64,000 bases of DNA, from NCBI GenBank assembly GCA_049115935.1, contig JAGDZK010000019.1, positions 20,584 to 84,583 of the forward strand. Direction: 5' to 3'. Shown one piece after another: positions 1 to 8,971 of the stretch. The notes under the pieces are model-generated. The model had not been told where the DNA came from, did not search any database, and saw nothing but the letters and a program-made list of their open reading frames with translations. The position numbers and the translations under genes are program-made. How positions within the stretch are numbered: the stretch's first letter is position 1; each line of letters begins with the position of its first letter. The stretch is from Bermanella sp049115935 (GTDB lineage Bacteria; Pseudomonadota; Gammaproteobacteria; Pseudomonadales; Oceanobacteraceae).

Positions 1-606
1 TAGCATGTTGGCCAAAGAAAGCGTGAAATATTTAATAAATTTTAAGTCATCAAAACTAAAGCTTGCATTAATAGTAGTATTATCGCTGGCATAATAATAT
101 TCGCTCAGTGCTGGCCCTATTAATAAAATACACGCTGCATATAGAGGTACACTAAGACAAATCAGCGTCTTTGCTTGTAAGGTTCGAAGTGGATACAACA
201 AAAACCCAGACAACGCATATACAAATAATATATCGCCATACCAAACCACAAGATGTAACGCACCAATAATCATTAACCAAAAATTACGTCGGTAAAACAC
301 ACTGAACGAATTTACACCTTTTTGATCCAATTTTTCTGTTATCAAAATAATGCTAGCACCAAACAAAAACGAAAACAGTGTCATCATTTTCTGTGAAAAT
401 AGCGCTTGAACCAGCGAATAACTGGTCAACATAAAGTGACCATATAAAAATTCACTAAGACCATTATTCATTGTGGGAACAAACTCACCTAACTGCTGGT
501 AAAATTCAATCTGACCCGCTTGTGAATAGGCAAACAATGTAATATTGATCACAAAAATACCAAGCAGAGCCACACCTCGAATCAAATCTAACTGGACGAT
601 TCTCAT
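1..606 (-). CDS. DUF418/YeiB-like membrane protein, C-terminus cut by window edge
   Basis: The minus strand is open from an ATG at 606 to base 1 (202 codons) without a stop, so the gene continues beyond the window. The start reads MRIVQLDLIRGVALLGIFVI, the signature N-terminus of the DUF418/YeiB-type family of polytopic inner-membrane proteins, followed by several hydrophobic stretches (roughly residues 10-25, 70-85, 100-125, 135-150). An AGGAGG ribosome site lies at about 619-624, 13 bases before the ATG. The function of this family is not established; transport roles have been suggested. It is divergent from the iron-type operon at 867, and shares the 607-866 intergenic region with it. Family assignment is by motif only. 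Confidence 0.8.
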   Translation of the reverse strand, partial: MRIVQLDLIRGVALLGIFVINITLFAYSQAGQIEFYQQLGEFVPTMNNGLSEFLYGHFMLTSYSLVQALFSQKMMTLFSFLFGASIILITEKLDQKGVNSFSVFYRRNFWLMIIGALHLVVWYGDILFVYALSGFLLYPLRTLQAKTLICLSVPLYAACILLIGPALSEYYYASDNTTINASFSFDDLKFIKYFTLSLANML

Positions 607-800
607 ACGTTTTCTTCAACCTCCTTTTTATTCGCAATAGTGCCTGTTCGTTTCACTTATTGGTTAATCACGGCTTTGAGTTCTAGCGGATATATCGTCT
701 GCTTTTACGCATATAGGCCCAAACTCACCAACTTAAGATGTAAATATCTTCAGGCAGTAAAGTCGAAATAAGCCCTTGATCATACCCCATTAAGCTATAT

Positions 801-819
801 GATACGCATTCTCATTACT
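801..819. promoter_or_regulatory. Fur-like box upstream of small-protein/PepSY operon
   Basis: Read on the minus strand this stretch is GTAATGAGAATGCGTATC, close to the Fur consensus GATAATGAGAATCATTATC, followed by further ATT/ACT repeats. It lies about 50 bases before the first gene of the 867-2969 operon. Iron repression of that operon is inferred from this site and from the nature of the genes. Confidence 0.55.
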
Positions 820-866
820 ATTACTATTGATTTTAGACAATGGACTTACAGATCAGGAGATTTGCC

Positions 867-1169
867 ATGCCAATCAGTGTTTTTTTAATCTGGCCTGCAC
901 TGCATGTAATGTACGGCTTGAAAGAACATAGAAGCCATAAAATTCCTGACAAAAGACGCATCATCGGCAGAGTTTTATTGGGTATTTCGGCTGGTTTAAC
1001 CGGGGTTTTATTGGGGTTTGAACACGGCTTCTTTATTTGGTTATTTGCATTAATGGCGGCAGCCATGATGTTTGTCCAGCTTAGAGTTTGGCAGCCAAGG
1101 TCAATCTACTTTATTACAGGTCTTTGTATGTTAGGGGCTATTTACCAGGGAATTGATTATGTTTTCTAA
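867..1169 (+). CDS. small membrane protein, DUF3325-like, of PepSY module
   Basis: 100 residues, with about three hydrophobic segments and a conserved-looking His in LHVMYGLKEHRSHK near the N-terminus. The start is the ATG at 867 because AGGAG stands at 855-859; an in-frame ATG at 840 has no ribosome site. It overlaps the next gene by 11 bases and is the first gene of a three-gene operon ending in a PepSY membrane protein. In many gammaproteobacteria two small membrane proteins (DUF3325 and DUF3649) travel with a PepSY protein and a TonB receptor for iron chelates. By its place and size this is the DUF3325 member, but the sequence match is weak. Confidence 0.5.
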   Translation: MPISVFLIWPALHVMYGLKEHRSHKIPDKRRIIGRVLLGISAGLTGVLLGFEHGFFIWLFALMAAAMMFVQLRVWQPRSIYFITGLCMLGAIYQGIDYVF

Positions 1170-1437
1170 CATTATTCGCAGCACAGCCAGTCGCAATGTT
1201 GCCGCATTACTTGGCAGCTTTTTAGCAACCGTGGCGCTGACCATTGCCATCACCCTACTTTGGCCATTTGGTAGCCTTGTGGAACAAGTATTAGCCGGCG
1301 GGGTGTTTTTCTTTATCTTTTGGGCCTGTGTTTTTTACTGGGCCATTTTAGCAAAAGATGGCCTGCAAGCTTGGACGAGAATTTTAAGCCTAATAATACC
1401 CGCTCTTGCGATTGATGTTATTCGCTTAGCCAGTTGA
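1159..1437 (+). CDS. small membrane protein, DUF3649-like
   Basis: 92 residues with three predicted membrane segments (about 14-34, 40-60, 68-88). The opening NIIRSTASRNVAALLGSF resembles the DUF3649 pattern of an Arg-rich start followed by an Ala/Gly helix, also seen in the second copy at 5992-6309. The ATG at 1159 is chosen because AGGGA stands 7 bases upstream; a TTG at 1153 is in frame but less well placed. It overlaps its upstream neighbour and is followed after 8 bases by the PepSY gene, so translation is probably coupled. Its biochemical role is unknown; association with iron-chelate uptake or reduction is inferred from the module. Confidence 0.55.
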   Translation: MFSNIIRSTASRNVAALLGSFLATVALTIAITLLWPFGSLVEQVLAGGVFFFIFWACVFYWAILAKDGLQAWTRILSLIIPALAIDVIRLAS

Positions 1438-1445
1438 GAATCACC

Positions 1446-2969
1446 ATGAAACAACACACCCATAAACGCCTTTATGATACACATGCCTGGGTTGGTATCC
1501 TCTCAAGCATTTTGCTTTTTATCGTGACCTTCTCTGGAATACCGGCCCTGTTTGAGCATGAACTAGGGTACTGGCAGTACCCGGCTTTTGGCGAAATCCC
1601 GGAAGATAAATCCTTCGACCTTGAGCGCACCATCGCCGCAGCCAATCATATCGGTTTTGAATACGAAACATATTTCATCCAATTACCCGATGAAATCAAC
1701 AACCACATCATGCTTGGTCATTTCCCTGAAGAGGGTGAGTTTGATATTCGTTATCTTAAAACAGGCAGCTATGGGGAAATCGAGTCATCCCCTTCTGCAT
1801 TGGGCCAAATTCTCACTCATCTACATACTGATCTTTATTTACCCCGCCCTTACGGTCGTTACCTGGTTGGGCTTGCTGGCATGGCTATGTTATTGGCGAT
1901 TATTGCGGGTATTTTAATACATGTGAAATGGCGCAAAGAATTTGTCATGCTCCGACCTAAACGAAGCTGGCGATTATTATTAACCGACCAACATAAATTA
2001 CTCGGGCTTTGGTCATTACCGTTTACGTTTATCTTGGCGTTTACCGGCACCATTTTAGGGTTGTTAGGCATTATCACCCCAATCTTAGCACTGGCCGCTT
2101 TTGATGGTGATGTGCAAAAAGCAACGGATACCGTGCTAGGACCAAGAGCTGAAATCATTGGCGAGCCTGCCCCAACATACCCATTAAATGAATTATGGAA
2201 TAAAGCCCAACTTGATCTCACTGACAAAGAAATAAAATCCATTGAGATTGAAGGCGTTGGTGATAAAGGCGGTATTATAAAATTTTCAGCTCACCATAAA
2301 GTCCATTTAAGTAACATAGAAACTGTCACCTATTCTACCGCCAGCGGCGAGATGATTCACGAAGGCACGTTTATTGGCAAAGGGCCTTTTCATCGAATTT
2401 TTGCCGCTGTTACGCCATTGCATTATGTTTTATTTGGCAGCATTTGGTTAAAAATCTGTTATGCCCTAGCCGCACTAGGGGCTTGTGGTCTTATTATTAC
2501 CGGCAACATGCTGTGGTTAGAACGGCGAGGCCATAGCATGGAACACTGGCTAAGCAAACTCACACTAGGTGCCTGTGGCGGTCTGGTTGTTGCCACGTGT
2601 GCGGCTTTCCCTGTTAGCCAATTACTGTATGTATTTAACCTTGGTGCAGAGCATCACCATGTAGAAGAATTGGTTTTATGGATCACTTGGGGCTTAGCCC
2701 TATTCACGCCTTTGTTTTGGAAAAACGGGTTTCAACTAAGCCACTGGATGCTGCGCATCAGTGCTGCACTACTATTATCAACCTTAGTAGTAGATGGCTT
2801 GGTGCATGGGCGCTGGTTATGGCTAACTACCGGTTGGGATTTTTATATTCAGGCTGGGCTTATTTTTTCTGCACTTTTATTCATGTATTTAGATATAAAA
2901 ATGCCAAATGAGAAGAAAGAAAAATTAAAAACTAAAGACGTTAAAATACAGGTAAAAAAGGCCGCTTAG
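1446..2969 (+). CDS. PepSY-associated transmembrane protein (iron-module type)
   Basis: 507 residues. The N-terminus (HKRLYDTHAWVGILSSI) is the typical first helix of PepSY_TM proteins, with a His just before the membrane segment. Further helices lie near 140-165, 195-220, 325-380 and 400-480, with a large periplasmic part between about 30-135 and 225-315. Related proteins are proposed to act as inner-membrane reductases or assembly factors for ferric-siderophore uptake. The ATG at 1446 is chosen; a TTG at 1434 is also in frame. Its C-terminus is Lys-rich. This copy has no TonB receptor beside it, unlike the second module at 4.1-8.6 kb. Confidence 0.8.
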   Translation: MKQHTHKRLYDTHAWVGILSSILLFIVTFSGIPALFEHELGYWQYPAFGEIPEDKSFDLERTIAAANHIGFEYETYFIQLPDEINNHIMLGHFPEEGEFDIRYLKTGSYGEIESSPSALGQILTHLHTDLYLPRPYGRYLVGLAGMAMLLAIIAGILIHVKWRKEFVMLRPKRSWRLLLTDQHKLLGLWSLPFTFILAFTGTILGLLGIITPILALAAFDGDVQKATDTVLGPRAEIIGEPAPTYPLNELWNKAQLDLTDKEIKSIEIEGVGDKGGIIKFSAHHKVHLSNIETVTYSTASGEMIHEGTFIGKGPFHRIFAAVTPLHYVLFGSIWLKICYALAALGACGLIITGNMLWLERRGHSMEHWLSKLTLGACGGLVVATCAAFPVSQLLYVFNLGAEHHHVEELVLWITWGLALFTPLFWKNGFQLSHWMLRISAALLLSTLVVDGLVHGRWLWLTTGWDFYIQAGLIFSALLFMYLDIKMPNEKKEKLKTKDVKIQVKKAA

Positions 2970-3022
2970 ATACACGGCTGCCCCGCTCATAAATCTGAAT
3001 AATCCTCAACCCAACAAACGTC

Positions 3023-3055
3023 ATCCCCGACGCGCAAAGCGCTTTGATCGGGGAT
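3023..3055. repeat. inverted repeat ATCCCCGA...TCGGGGAT
   Basis: Perfect 8-base arms (3023-3030 and 3048-3055) around a GC-rich core in a non-coding stretch after the first PepSY operon. The form (GTCATCCCCGA ... TCGGGGATCCA) is reminiscent of dispersed extragenic elements in gammaproteobacteria. There is no T-run, so a simple terminator is less likely. Only this copy is seen in the window. Confidence 0.45.
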
Positions 3056-3196
3056 CCACTGCTACTTTTGTTAGGGTTTGAGAGTTTTATCAGGCAGTTT
3101 AGGAATTACCATCTGCGTTGGCTACACTGCTCTTCGAGTTGCGAAAGAGTGTTATGGTTAATCCAGACCGGAAACGTTAATGAGAAATATACGTGA

Positions 3197-3328
3197 CGGT
3201 ATGTAAGATCCAGAAAAACAGATGAGCCCTTTGAAGATTTCATCAAAGGTTACCATCCTGCTCGAAGATCGATTGAAAAACTATATTTCAAATTAAAATA
3301 TTCACTTTGTGGCTTGCAATCTTTGTAA
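3197..3328 (+). pseudogene. possible gene remnant, 44 open codons without start
   Basis: In the 420-base gap between 2969 and 3389 one frame reads RYVRSRKTDEPFEDFIKGYH and continues to a stop at 3326-3328, charged and aromatic like a real protein, but it has no start codon and is preceded by a stop. I do not recognise the family. It may be a decayed C-terminus or chance. The rest of the gap shows only the inverted repeat at 3023-3055. Confidence 0.2.
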
Positions 3329-3388
3329 CCACTCGCTGAAAAATAAAAAGCTTTTACATTGTCGCTTTCGCTACAATCAGAGCATTAA

Positions 3389-3976
3389 TTAATTGTCTTG
3401 GTATAAACTGATATTTGGCCACATCCTTTTATTTATATGGGAAATGATTGGCTTCAATTGCTCAATCAGTGGTTTGCATATTTCTGGATAGTCAAACCAA
3501 ATAAACTCACCCAGAGAGCAACATAGCCACTCCTCAAGAATCATATCATCAGAATTCAAAGGGCACTGTATCGAAGCTTCTTGGCAGTGTTTAATAATCT
3601 CGCTATAGGATTCGGGGATTGCACCGGGATAGATAAATTTGGGCTCATTTACATTGATATATGTGTTAATCACAGGGTGTAACACATCATCAAAGTACTG
3701 TGTATACCAAGCAGTTCCATCAGGGTCATTTTCGCTCATTTCTAACCCATACGAAATAATATACTCACATACAATTCTATTCGGGTTGACAGCTATAATG
3801 ACAGGCTGCTCAAAAGGACCACCACCGTTAATAATAAGCTGACTCTCGTCACAATTAAAGTTATCACCCCACCAATTTCCGTCTTCAATTCTTTCAAGTG
3901 GCTGATAGATCGGCCACTCTCCTAGATTTGCGACTTGATCATAATTAATTCGATCTAAATATTTTTCATGATTCAT
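3389..3976 (-). CDS. hypothetical protein, 195 aa
   Basis: I do not recognise this protein. It is acidic and soluble, rich in Trp, Tyr and Ile, with no signal peptide or membrane segment. It contains the stretch GGGPFEQPVIIAVNPNRIVC and a C-terminal EEWLCCSLGEF. This general look (a compact cytoplasmic protein with several Trp and Glu/Asp) is common among orphan proteins in accessory regions. The ATG at 3976 is the only sensible start. It stands alone between two iron modules and is lower in GC than its neighbours, suggesting recent insertion. No function is proposed. Confidence 0.6.
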   Translation of the reverse strand: MNHEKYLDRINYDQVANLGEWPIYQPLERIEDGNWWGDNFNCDESQLIINGGGPFEQPVIIAVNPNRIVCEYIISYGLEMSENDPDGTAWYTQYFDDVLHPVINTYINVNEPKFIYPGAIPESYSEIIKHCQEASIQCPLNSDDMILEEWLCCSLGEFIWFDYPEICKPLIEQLKPIISHINKRMWPNISLYQDN

Positions 3977-4070
3977 AGTTTATTTATAGTGCTTCTTATT
4001 TTTGTATAAATTTTTTGCGTCTTTATGTATCTAATCATTTGCGCCTCTGGGGTGGCAATGTGCATCCCCC

Positions 4071-4409
4071 CTAGTTTACTGGGAGTAAAAGCACACTGGT
4101 TAGCACGACTAAAACCACAATGATTTTGTTGATCCTATTGGTTAAGTAACTTAATAGCAGGGTTTGTATCAATGATGCTACGGTAAATAGTGCCGCTAAA
4201 TACACAAGCCCTAGGGCTGTGCCATATTGATTGAATAACAATATAAAACTCAAGATAAGACATAAAAATCCGCCAACACGACATAGTTTTGTGCCAATGT
4301 GGTGAGGTATGTTTGTTTCATCAATGATACAAACATAATGCCTTTTTATTGAAAGACTAAATAGAATACAGCTCAACAGTACCCAAAGCGACGCTATATA
4401 CATACTCAT
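4071..4409 (-). CDS. DUF3325 family small membrane protein
   Basis: 112 residues, four hydrophobic segments (about 3-18, 42-60, 65-88, 93-111), no signal peptide. It has the family layout: a helix, a short loop with His (SIKRHYVCI), an Arg-Gly (CRVGGFLCL) and two further helices. Its ATG overlaps the stop of the upstream PepSY gene (ATGA at 4409-4406), so it is translated in the same operon. It is the last gene of the receptor/DUF3649/PepSY/DUF3325 unit. The role of DUF3325 is unknown; the constant partnership with siderophore receptors suggests help in iron-chelate handling. Confidence 0.65.
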   Translation of the reverse strand: MSMYIASLWVLLSCILFSLSIKRHYVCIIDETNIPHHIGTKLCRVGGFLCLILSFILLFNQYGTALGLVYLAALFTVASLIQTLLLSYLTNRINKIIVVLVVLTSVLLLPVN

Positions 4410-5995
4410 ACCGCTGCCCTTGTGTTTGACTGAGTTTCTATCTGTGTCTGTGTCTTTTTAATTGGATATCGGGCGGCATAAGCAAACATCAAACCAAACA
4501 ATATCATCGTTAAATCAAAACTAACTATCACCCAGTCACCTTGTAGCGCAGCAGCCACTATATTTTTATCGGATGTAACGGCATTTAAAATGGGCAGTGA
4601 TAAATAAAGAGCAGACGCTAATAAAAGCTGTTTAACCCAAAGCGCTTGAATAGTCATTTTTTTTGCCAAAACAAATGGGCTGATCAACATGATGAGCCAA
4701 GCAATAAATAAACTATTTATTTCCCAACTTTCACGGTTTGCCATATCAAGCGGAATTATTCGGTTAGCCCAAAAATACACGGCTATCGCAATAGGTAAAC
4801 CAACAATAATACCAATATTGGAATATTCAACTAATGCCAAACCTGAGTCTTGTGTGCCTATTCGCTGGGCTTTTTCTCTGCGTTTGACTGCCCATAACAT
4901 CATACCGGTGGCAATCATCCCTACACCCATTAAGCCCGATATAAAATATAACCATCGTAATGCAATGCCAGCAAAATTGCCTTCGTGTAGCTCCGTTAAT
5001 ACCTGATACAACTTTTTACTGGCGGATTGAGAGTGAGGCGTTGTCGTCGAGTCGAACATTAACTCTGCTGTACTGCCATGATATATGAGTTCTTTACCTT
5101 CACTGATACCAGATTGTTCATGGTGTTTGACTTGTATGTGCGCACCTGCTGTTCCTCGCCCTTCTAAACCAATTTCATATAGCGAGTTTTCTCCCCAGCG
5201 AGATTCAATATCCGACATAAGACTTAACATGGATATTGTGTCAGCGGGTGCATGATTGTGTTCAGGGTGACCCGGTTTTTCAAATACAGATTCAACAAAG
5301 CTATTATATTGCTCTTTATCGGTACCGTAAGAGCCTACAATCACGCCAGGCATCGACGAGAACATTAAAAAAACCAAACCGCTGTAGGTGATCATTAAAT
5401 GAAACGGGATGGGTAAAACACTGAAGACATTGTGAATGTCTAACCAAGAACGCTGTTTTTTATTGGGGCGAAAGGTAAAAAATTCTTTGAATATTTTTTT
5501 ATGCACAATAATCCCTGTAATAAGGGCTATGAACATAAACATTGAACAAAAACTAACAACCCAATACGCAAGATTTTTAGGCATATAGTGCAGCACATAA
5601 TGCATGGCATACAAGGTTTTACCACCACCCGTTTCACGGGTCATCACTGAGCTACCTGTTTGCAGGTCTAGTATATTACTTTTCCACCTGCCACCTTTTT
5701 CATCAGGCTCTTGCCACCAGGTAACCGCGGAATACGAACGCGCTATAGGAAACACAACCCACCAAGACTGTGCATCGGGCGCAACAGTGTTTAAATGTTG
5801 CTCCGCCATTTCTAGGATAGTACGCTGATCCATTTTCTCATTCACAACCGGCCTTTCTGGCTGCATCCAATGGGTAATTTCTTCATCGAAATAACCTGCT
5901 GTGCCAGTAATAAAAATAAAATATAGAAGCGAGCTTAATAATAAGCCTGACCAAGTATGCAGCCAGTTCATGGATTGGCGAAAAGCCCCGTTCAT
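4406..5995 (-). CDS. PepSY-associated transmembrane protein, second copy
   Basis: 529 residues from the ATG at 5995, which overlaps the DUF3649 stop in an ATGA; a longer in-frame start at 6067 would run far into that gene and is rejected. The N-terminus (MNWLHTWSGLLLSSLLYFIF) is the PepSY_TM first helix with its His. A periplasmic domain follows (about 45-165), then helices at about 165-195 and 215-245, a second periplasmic part, and five or more helices to the C-terminus. Members are thought to work with TonB receptors in ferric-chelate reduction or release. It sits in an operon behind the receptor at 6394-8580 and shares only family-level likeness with the copy at 1446-2969. Confidence 0.8.
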   Translation of the reverse strand: MNGAFRQSMNWLHTWSGLLLSSLLYFIFITGTAGYFDEEITHWMQPERPVVNEKMDQRTILEMAEQHLNTVAPDAQSWWVVFPIARSYSAVTWWQEPDEKGGRWKSNILDLQTGSSVMTRETGGGKTLYAMHYVLHYMPKNLAYWVVSFCSMFMFIALITGIIVHKKIFKEFFTFRPNKKQRSWLDIHNVFSVLPIPFHLMITYSGLVFLMFSSMPGVIVGSYGTDKEQYNSFVESVFEKPGHPEHNHAPADTISMLSLMSDIESRWGENSLYEIGLEGRGTAGAHIQVKHHEQSGISEGKELIYHGSTAELMFDSTTTPHSQSASKKLYQVLTELHEGNFAGIALRWLYFISGLMGVGMIATGMMLWAVKRREKAQRIGTQDSGLALVEYSNIGIIVGLPIAIAVYFWANRIIPLDMANRESWEINSLFIAWLIMLISPFVLAKKMTIQALWVKQLLLASALYLSLPILNAVTSDKNIVAAALQGDWVIVSFDLTMILFGLMFAYAARYPIKKTQTQIETQSNTRAAV

Positions 5996-6309
5996 AATAC
6001 GTTCTCCGGCATGGCTAAATACAATCCAACACTGCCAATCACACAAGCAATTAATATCCCCAGCCATGCCTTGCTTGCTGTTTTTGTACTAAACACCCAG
6101 ATGATAACCAGACTATAAAATAAAAAAGTTAATTGCAGCGACAGTAATACGCTATCCGCTGTTGGCATAGGCAGCACATAAGAAATAAAAATTGCTAGTA
6201 TATTACTTAGTGCATAACCACCAACAATGGCGGCGATCGCTCGTGAAAGCACGCGTAAACCCGCTTGTGGTATGACATTACGCATTTTTTGAAATCGGGG
6301 GATTGGCAT
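5992..6309 (-). CDS. DUF3649 family small membrane protein
   Basis: 105 residues with three membrane helices (about 24-48, 53-75, 82-100). The segment RVLSRAIAAIVGGYALSNI matches the DUF3649 signature of an Arg-containing start and an AAIxGGYAL helix. Its stop overlaps the start of the PepSY gene (ATGA), showing translational coupling. It lies 85 bases after the TonB receptor gene, with a strong hairpin between them at 6343-6368. Function is unknown; it is proposed to act in iron-chelate uptake because of its fixed gene neighbours. Confidence 0.75.
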   Translation of the reverse strand: MPIPRFQKMRNVIPQAGLRVLSRAIAAIVGGYALSNILAIFISYVLPMPTADSVLLSLQLTFLFYSLVIIWVFSTKTASKAWLGILIACVIGSVGLYLAMPENVL

Positions 6310-6342
6310 AGGTTATTTTTTATATGGGTAGATAATAAACGA

Positions 6343-6368
6343 GTGCACAGCATACTTCTGCTGTGCAC
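6343..6368 (-). promoter_or_regulatory. perfect 10-bp hairpin between receptor and DUF3649 genes
   Basis: GTGCACAGCA, a 6-base loop, then TGCTGTGCAC. It is followed on the minus strand by a T-rich but broken run, so it may be a partial terminator or an mRNA-stabilising hairpin that lets the receptor be made in excess over the downstream inner-membrane genes. Confidence 0.6.
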
Positions 6369-6393
6369 AATAATTACATTCATTATATAAGTG

Positions 6394-8580
6394 TTAAAAT
6401 TCAATCAGTGTTTTTAAATTAAACGCTCGGCCTGGACGCTGAACCCCATAGTGATCATAAAGTTTCTCGTCGGTTAGATTTTCAATTTCAGCCGTCACCG
6501 AAACGGTGTAGGAATAAATATCTTTTGTATAAACCGTCGCTAGACTATGGCTTTCTTGAACCGGAACAAAAGGATTTAACTGAGACAGTCCTTGATCACC
6601 CCATAAAAGCTCAAATCGATCAACAAATCGATAATCCCAGTTAAGCTTAAGCTCATCATAACCGGCAAAGACACCGACCCACTTAAGGCCAACCTTTGTA
6701 TTAAAAAATGTACGAGGTCGGTTAGGTATTGTTTCATTTTTAAACTGCGCGAACAGGCCTTCATCTGCGGTATTAATATAATCAAAGCTGGTGTAATTTG
6801 CTTTTATACTTAAGAAATCATCAGGGGACACCCAAGAACCCGATACTTGAAAACCCTTTGATTCAACCGATGCTACATTTTGATATTGTGACAAGTTATT
6901 AACCGTCATTAAAATAATGGCATCTTCAACATCCCGCATAAACACATTCGCACCACCTTTCCATGAGCCGTAATCATTGTTGAGCCCATTAATTTCTAAC
7001 GAGAGATTATAGTTATCACTGTACTCTTCACTCAGATCAATATTCGCAATTACGTTTTCTGCATTGCCAAACACCTCATAAAAACCAGGTAAACGAGTCG
7101 CCTGTTCATAGGACGCTTTACCGATTAACCAGTCGTTAAATTTGTACCTTACGACATTACCCCAACCTAAGCGATTAATACTCGAGTCTAAATTCTCTTG
7201 GATGTTTGTCACCGCATTAAGCTGAACGGTTTCTCGATCTTGACTGTAGTGCTTAACAAATAATGAATTTTGAAGCGTGTCATCAAAAAGATCTAATTTA
7301 TAATCGACACCTGAAACCAAGCTAAACATATCACGATCCGCGTCTACCGGATCAATTTGATCCGCTGCGATATAATCATTGTATGAGGACTGGCGCTGCC
7401 ACGTGGGAGAGGTAGAAAAGTTCAAAGTGTGGTTTTGTGCTAACTGCCAACCTAAATGTACAATTGCATATTCATTATTGCGCCAATAAGTGCATTCACA
7501 AGCAGTATCTATTTCACCTGGATGCGGTGCCGGTGTAATCACTTCATTAGCATTCCACAAATAGGAATAATCCCCTACATCATAAAAATAGGATTTCATT
7601 TCGGATGCACCGGTTGTAGCAGAAAGGGCTAACTCATCGGTCAATTGCTTTTTATATCTTAGGTTTAAGCCATAACTTTTACGTTCAATAGTCGGCTCAC
7701 CGTACACCTTGCTCATACTTATATTATGCTGAATTTCTTTATAATATTCGCTGGTATACAAACTAACCTGAAACAAATCAGCCCAACTTTGCTCGGTGTA
7801 ACCAAAATCTACATTGGCGCCTTGGCCTTCATAAGCATCATGAAATCGCTCAGCTTTATAGGCTTCTTTCTTGCCTTGCTCATTTGGAACCGTTACATCC
7901 ACGTCATAGTTATTATCGCTGTAATCGTAAAAGCTATTAAAGCGACTAAAAAAACCGTTGTCGTTAGCGTAATTTAGGCTCAAGGAGGTTCTGCTTTTAT
8001 TAAAGCTGCCCAACATATGGGAGATTGCGCCGCCCGTGCCTTCTTGTCCTTTATCCGTAATAAAATTCACCGCTCCGCCTAACGCATCAGCCCCCAGTTC
8101 AATAGGCACAACACCATGGTAAATATCCGCTCGACTCACTAAATTAACCGGTATGGAACCAATGCCAAACGTATAACCTGACATTTCAAGTGGAACACCG
8201 TCGATGAAGAATCGAATTTGTTCATCTGTCAGCCCGTTAAGAGAAAACCGTTCTCGTGAACCTAACCCACCCATTCTTCTGATACTAATGCCTGGCTCTC
8301 GGGATAAGACTTCACTTAAGTCGGCCGTTAACTTTTGATCCGATTTTAAATCTATAACATCTATTGCAACCGCTGATTGCTCTAACATTGTCATCTCGTC
8401 TTGGCTACCAACAATGACAAATTTTTCAAGCTCTTTCGTCTCATCACTTGCGTCAAATTCTTCTGGTTCTGCCCATGCAAGTGACTGCGCCATTAAAAAA
8501 CCAATGCATACAAGCCGACTAAGGGTCTGTAACAACTGGGGAAAACTTCGTGCTTTTAAAAATGCAGATCGGCGGAGCAT
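6394..8580 (-). CDS. TonB-dependent outer-membrane receptor, iron-chelate type
   Basis: 728 residues. A signal peptide ends near residue 37 (SLAWA). The plug domain follows (about 60-170), with the typical stretches LSEVLSREPGISIRRMGG and ADIYHGVVPIELGADALGG, and then a long beta-barrel ending in Phe (TLIEF), the usual outer-membrane signature. It would import a ferric chelate using TonB energy; the ligand cannot be told. The ATG at 8580 is chosen over an in-frame TTG at 8589. It is the first gene of an operon with DUF3649, PepSY and DUF3325 genes, and its promoter region holds a Fur-like box at 8818-8836. A Cys pair (ACECTYW, about 325) lies in an outer loop. Confidence 0.9.
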   Translation of the reverse strand: MLRRSAFLKARSFPQLLQTLSRLVCIGFLMAQSLAWAEPEEFDASDETKELEKFVIVGSQDEMTMLEQSAVAIDVIDLKSDQKLTADLSEVLSREPGISIRRMGGLGSRERFSLNGLTDEQIRFFIDGVPLEMSGYTFGIGSIPVNLVSRADIYHGVVPIELGADALGGAVNFITDKGQEGTGGAISHMLGSFNKSRTSLSLNYANDNGFFSRFNSFYDYSDNNYDVDVTVPNEQGKKEAYKAERFHDAYEGQGANVDFGYTEQSWADLFQVSLYTSEYYKEIQHNISMSKVYGEPTIERKSYGLNLRYKKQLTDELALSATTGASEMKSYFYDVGDYSYLWNANEVITPAPHPGEIDTACECTYWRNNEYAIVHLGWQLAQNHTLNFSTSPTWQRQSSYNDYIAADQIDPVDADRDMFSLVSGVDYKLDLFDDTLQNSLFVKHYSQDRETVQLNAVTNIQENLDSSINRLGWGNVVRYKFNDWLIGKASYEQATRLPGFYEVFGNAENVIANIDLSEEYSDNYNLSLEINGLNNDYGSWKGGANVFMRDVEDAIILMTVNNLSQYQNVASVESKGFQVSGSWVSPDDFLSIKANYTSFDYINTADEGLFAQFKNETIPNRPRTFFNTKVGLKWVGVFAGYDELKLNWDYRFVDRFELLWGDQGLSQLNPFVPVQESHSLATVYTKDIYSYTVSVTAEIENLTDEKLYDHYGVQRPGRAFNLKTLIEF

Positions 8581-8687
8581 GTCATACAACCTAGAATGTT
8601 AAAGCCCGATAAATCAATTATCAGATATGAAAATCAACAACTTAAACCATGGGGGTTTAGTACTTTTATCAAGCCCACAGCTAAAGA

Positions 8688-8706
8688 TGAGAATAAGAAT
8701 GAGTAA
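8688..8706. promoter_or_regulatory. possible second Fur-like site
   Basis: The AATGAG/AATAAG-type repeats here (TGAGAATAAGAATGAG) resemble Fur half-sites and lie about 110 bases before the receptor start. Weaker than the site at 8818. Confidence 0.3.
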
Positions 8707-8817
8707 TATTAAGGTTAGCGCTATTAAACCGCAAGTAAAACGTAGCAAATGCAGAGCGAGTTAATCCACCCCCGTCAAAAATCTTAAATATAATCATCAT
8801 CGTTTGATAATAAGATT

Positions 8818-8836
8818 GATAATGGTTATCATTTAT
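8818..8836. promoter_or_regulatory. Fur-like box in divergent promoter
   Basis: GATAATGGTTATCATTTAT is close to the Fur consensus GATAATGATAATCATTATC (most of both half-sites kept). It lies between the divergent TonB receptor (minus) and lipoprotein (plus) genes and could repress both when iron is abundant. Confidence 0.65.
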
Positions 8837-8971
8837 AACGCTTTAGGGTGAAGCCGTGGCTTTAGTTATATCTTTTAGCAAGGCGCAAACCATCAGGTGA
8901 CTTGCTAATGTCCATTGGATGACCACAAACAACCCAGGCTTTTCCATGGAATTCAATATTAGGAAACACGA

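Noticed and set aside
1588..1917. 109-codon frame within the first PepSY gene
   Set aside because: Shadow frame of a clear PepSY coding sequence.
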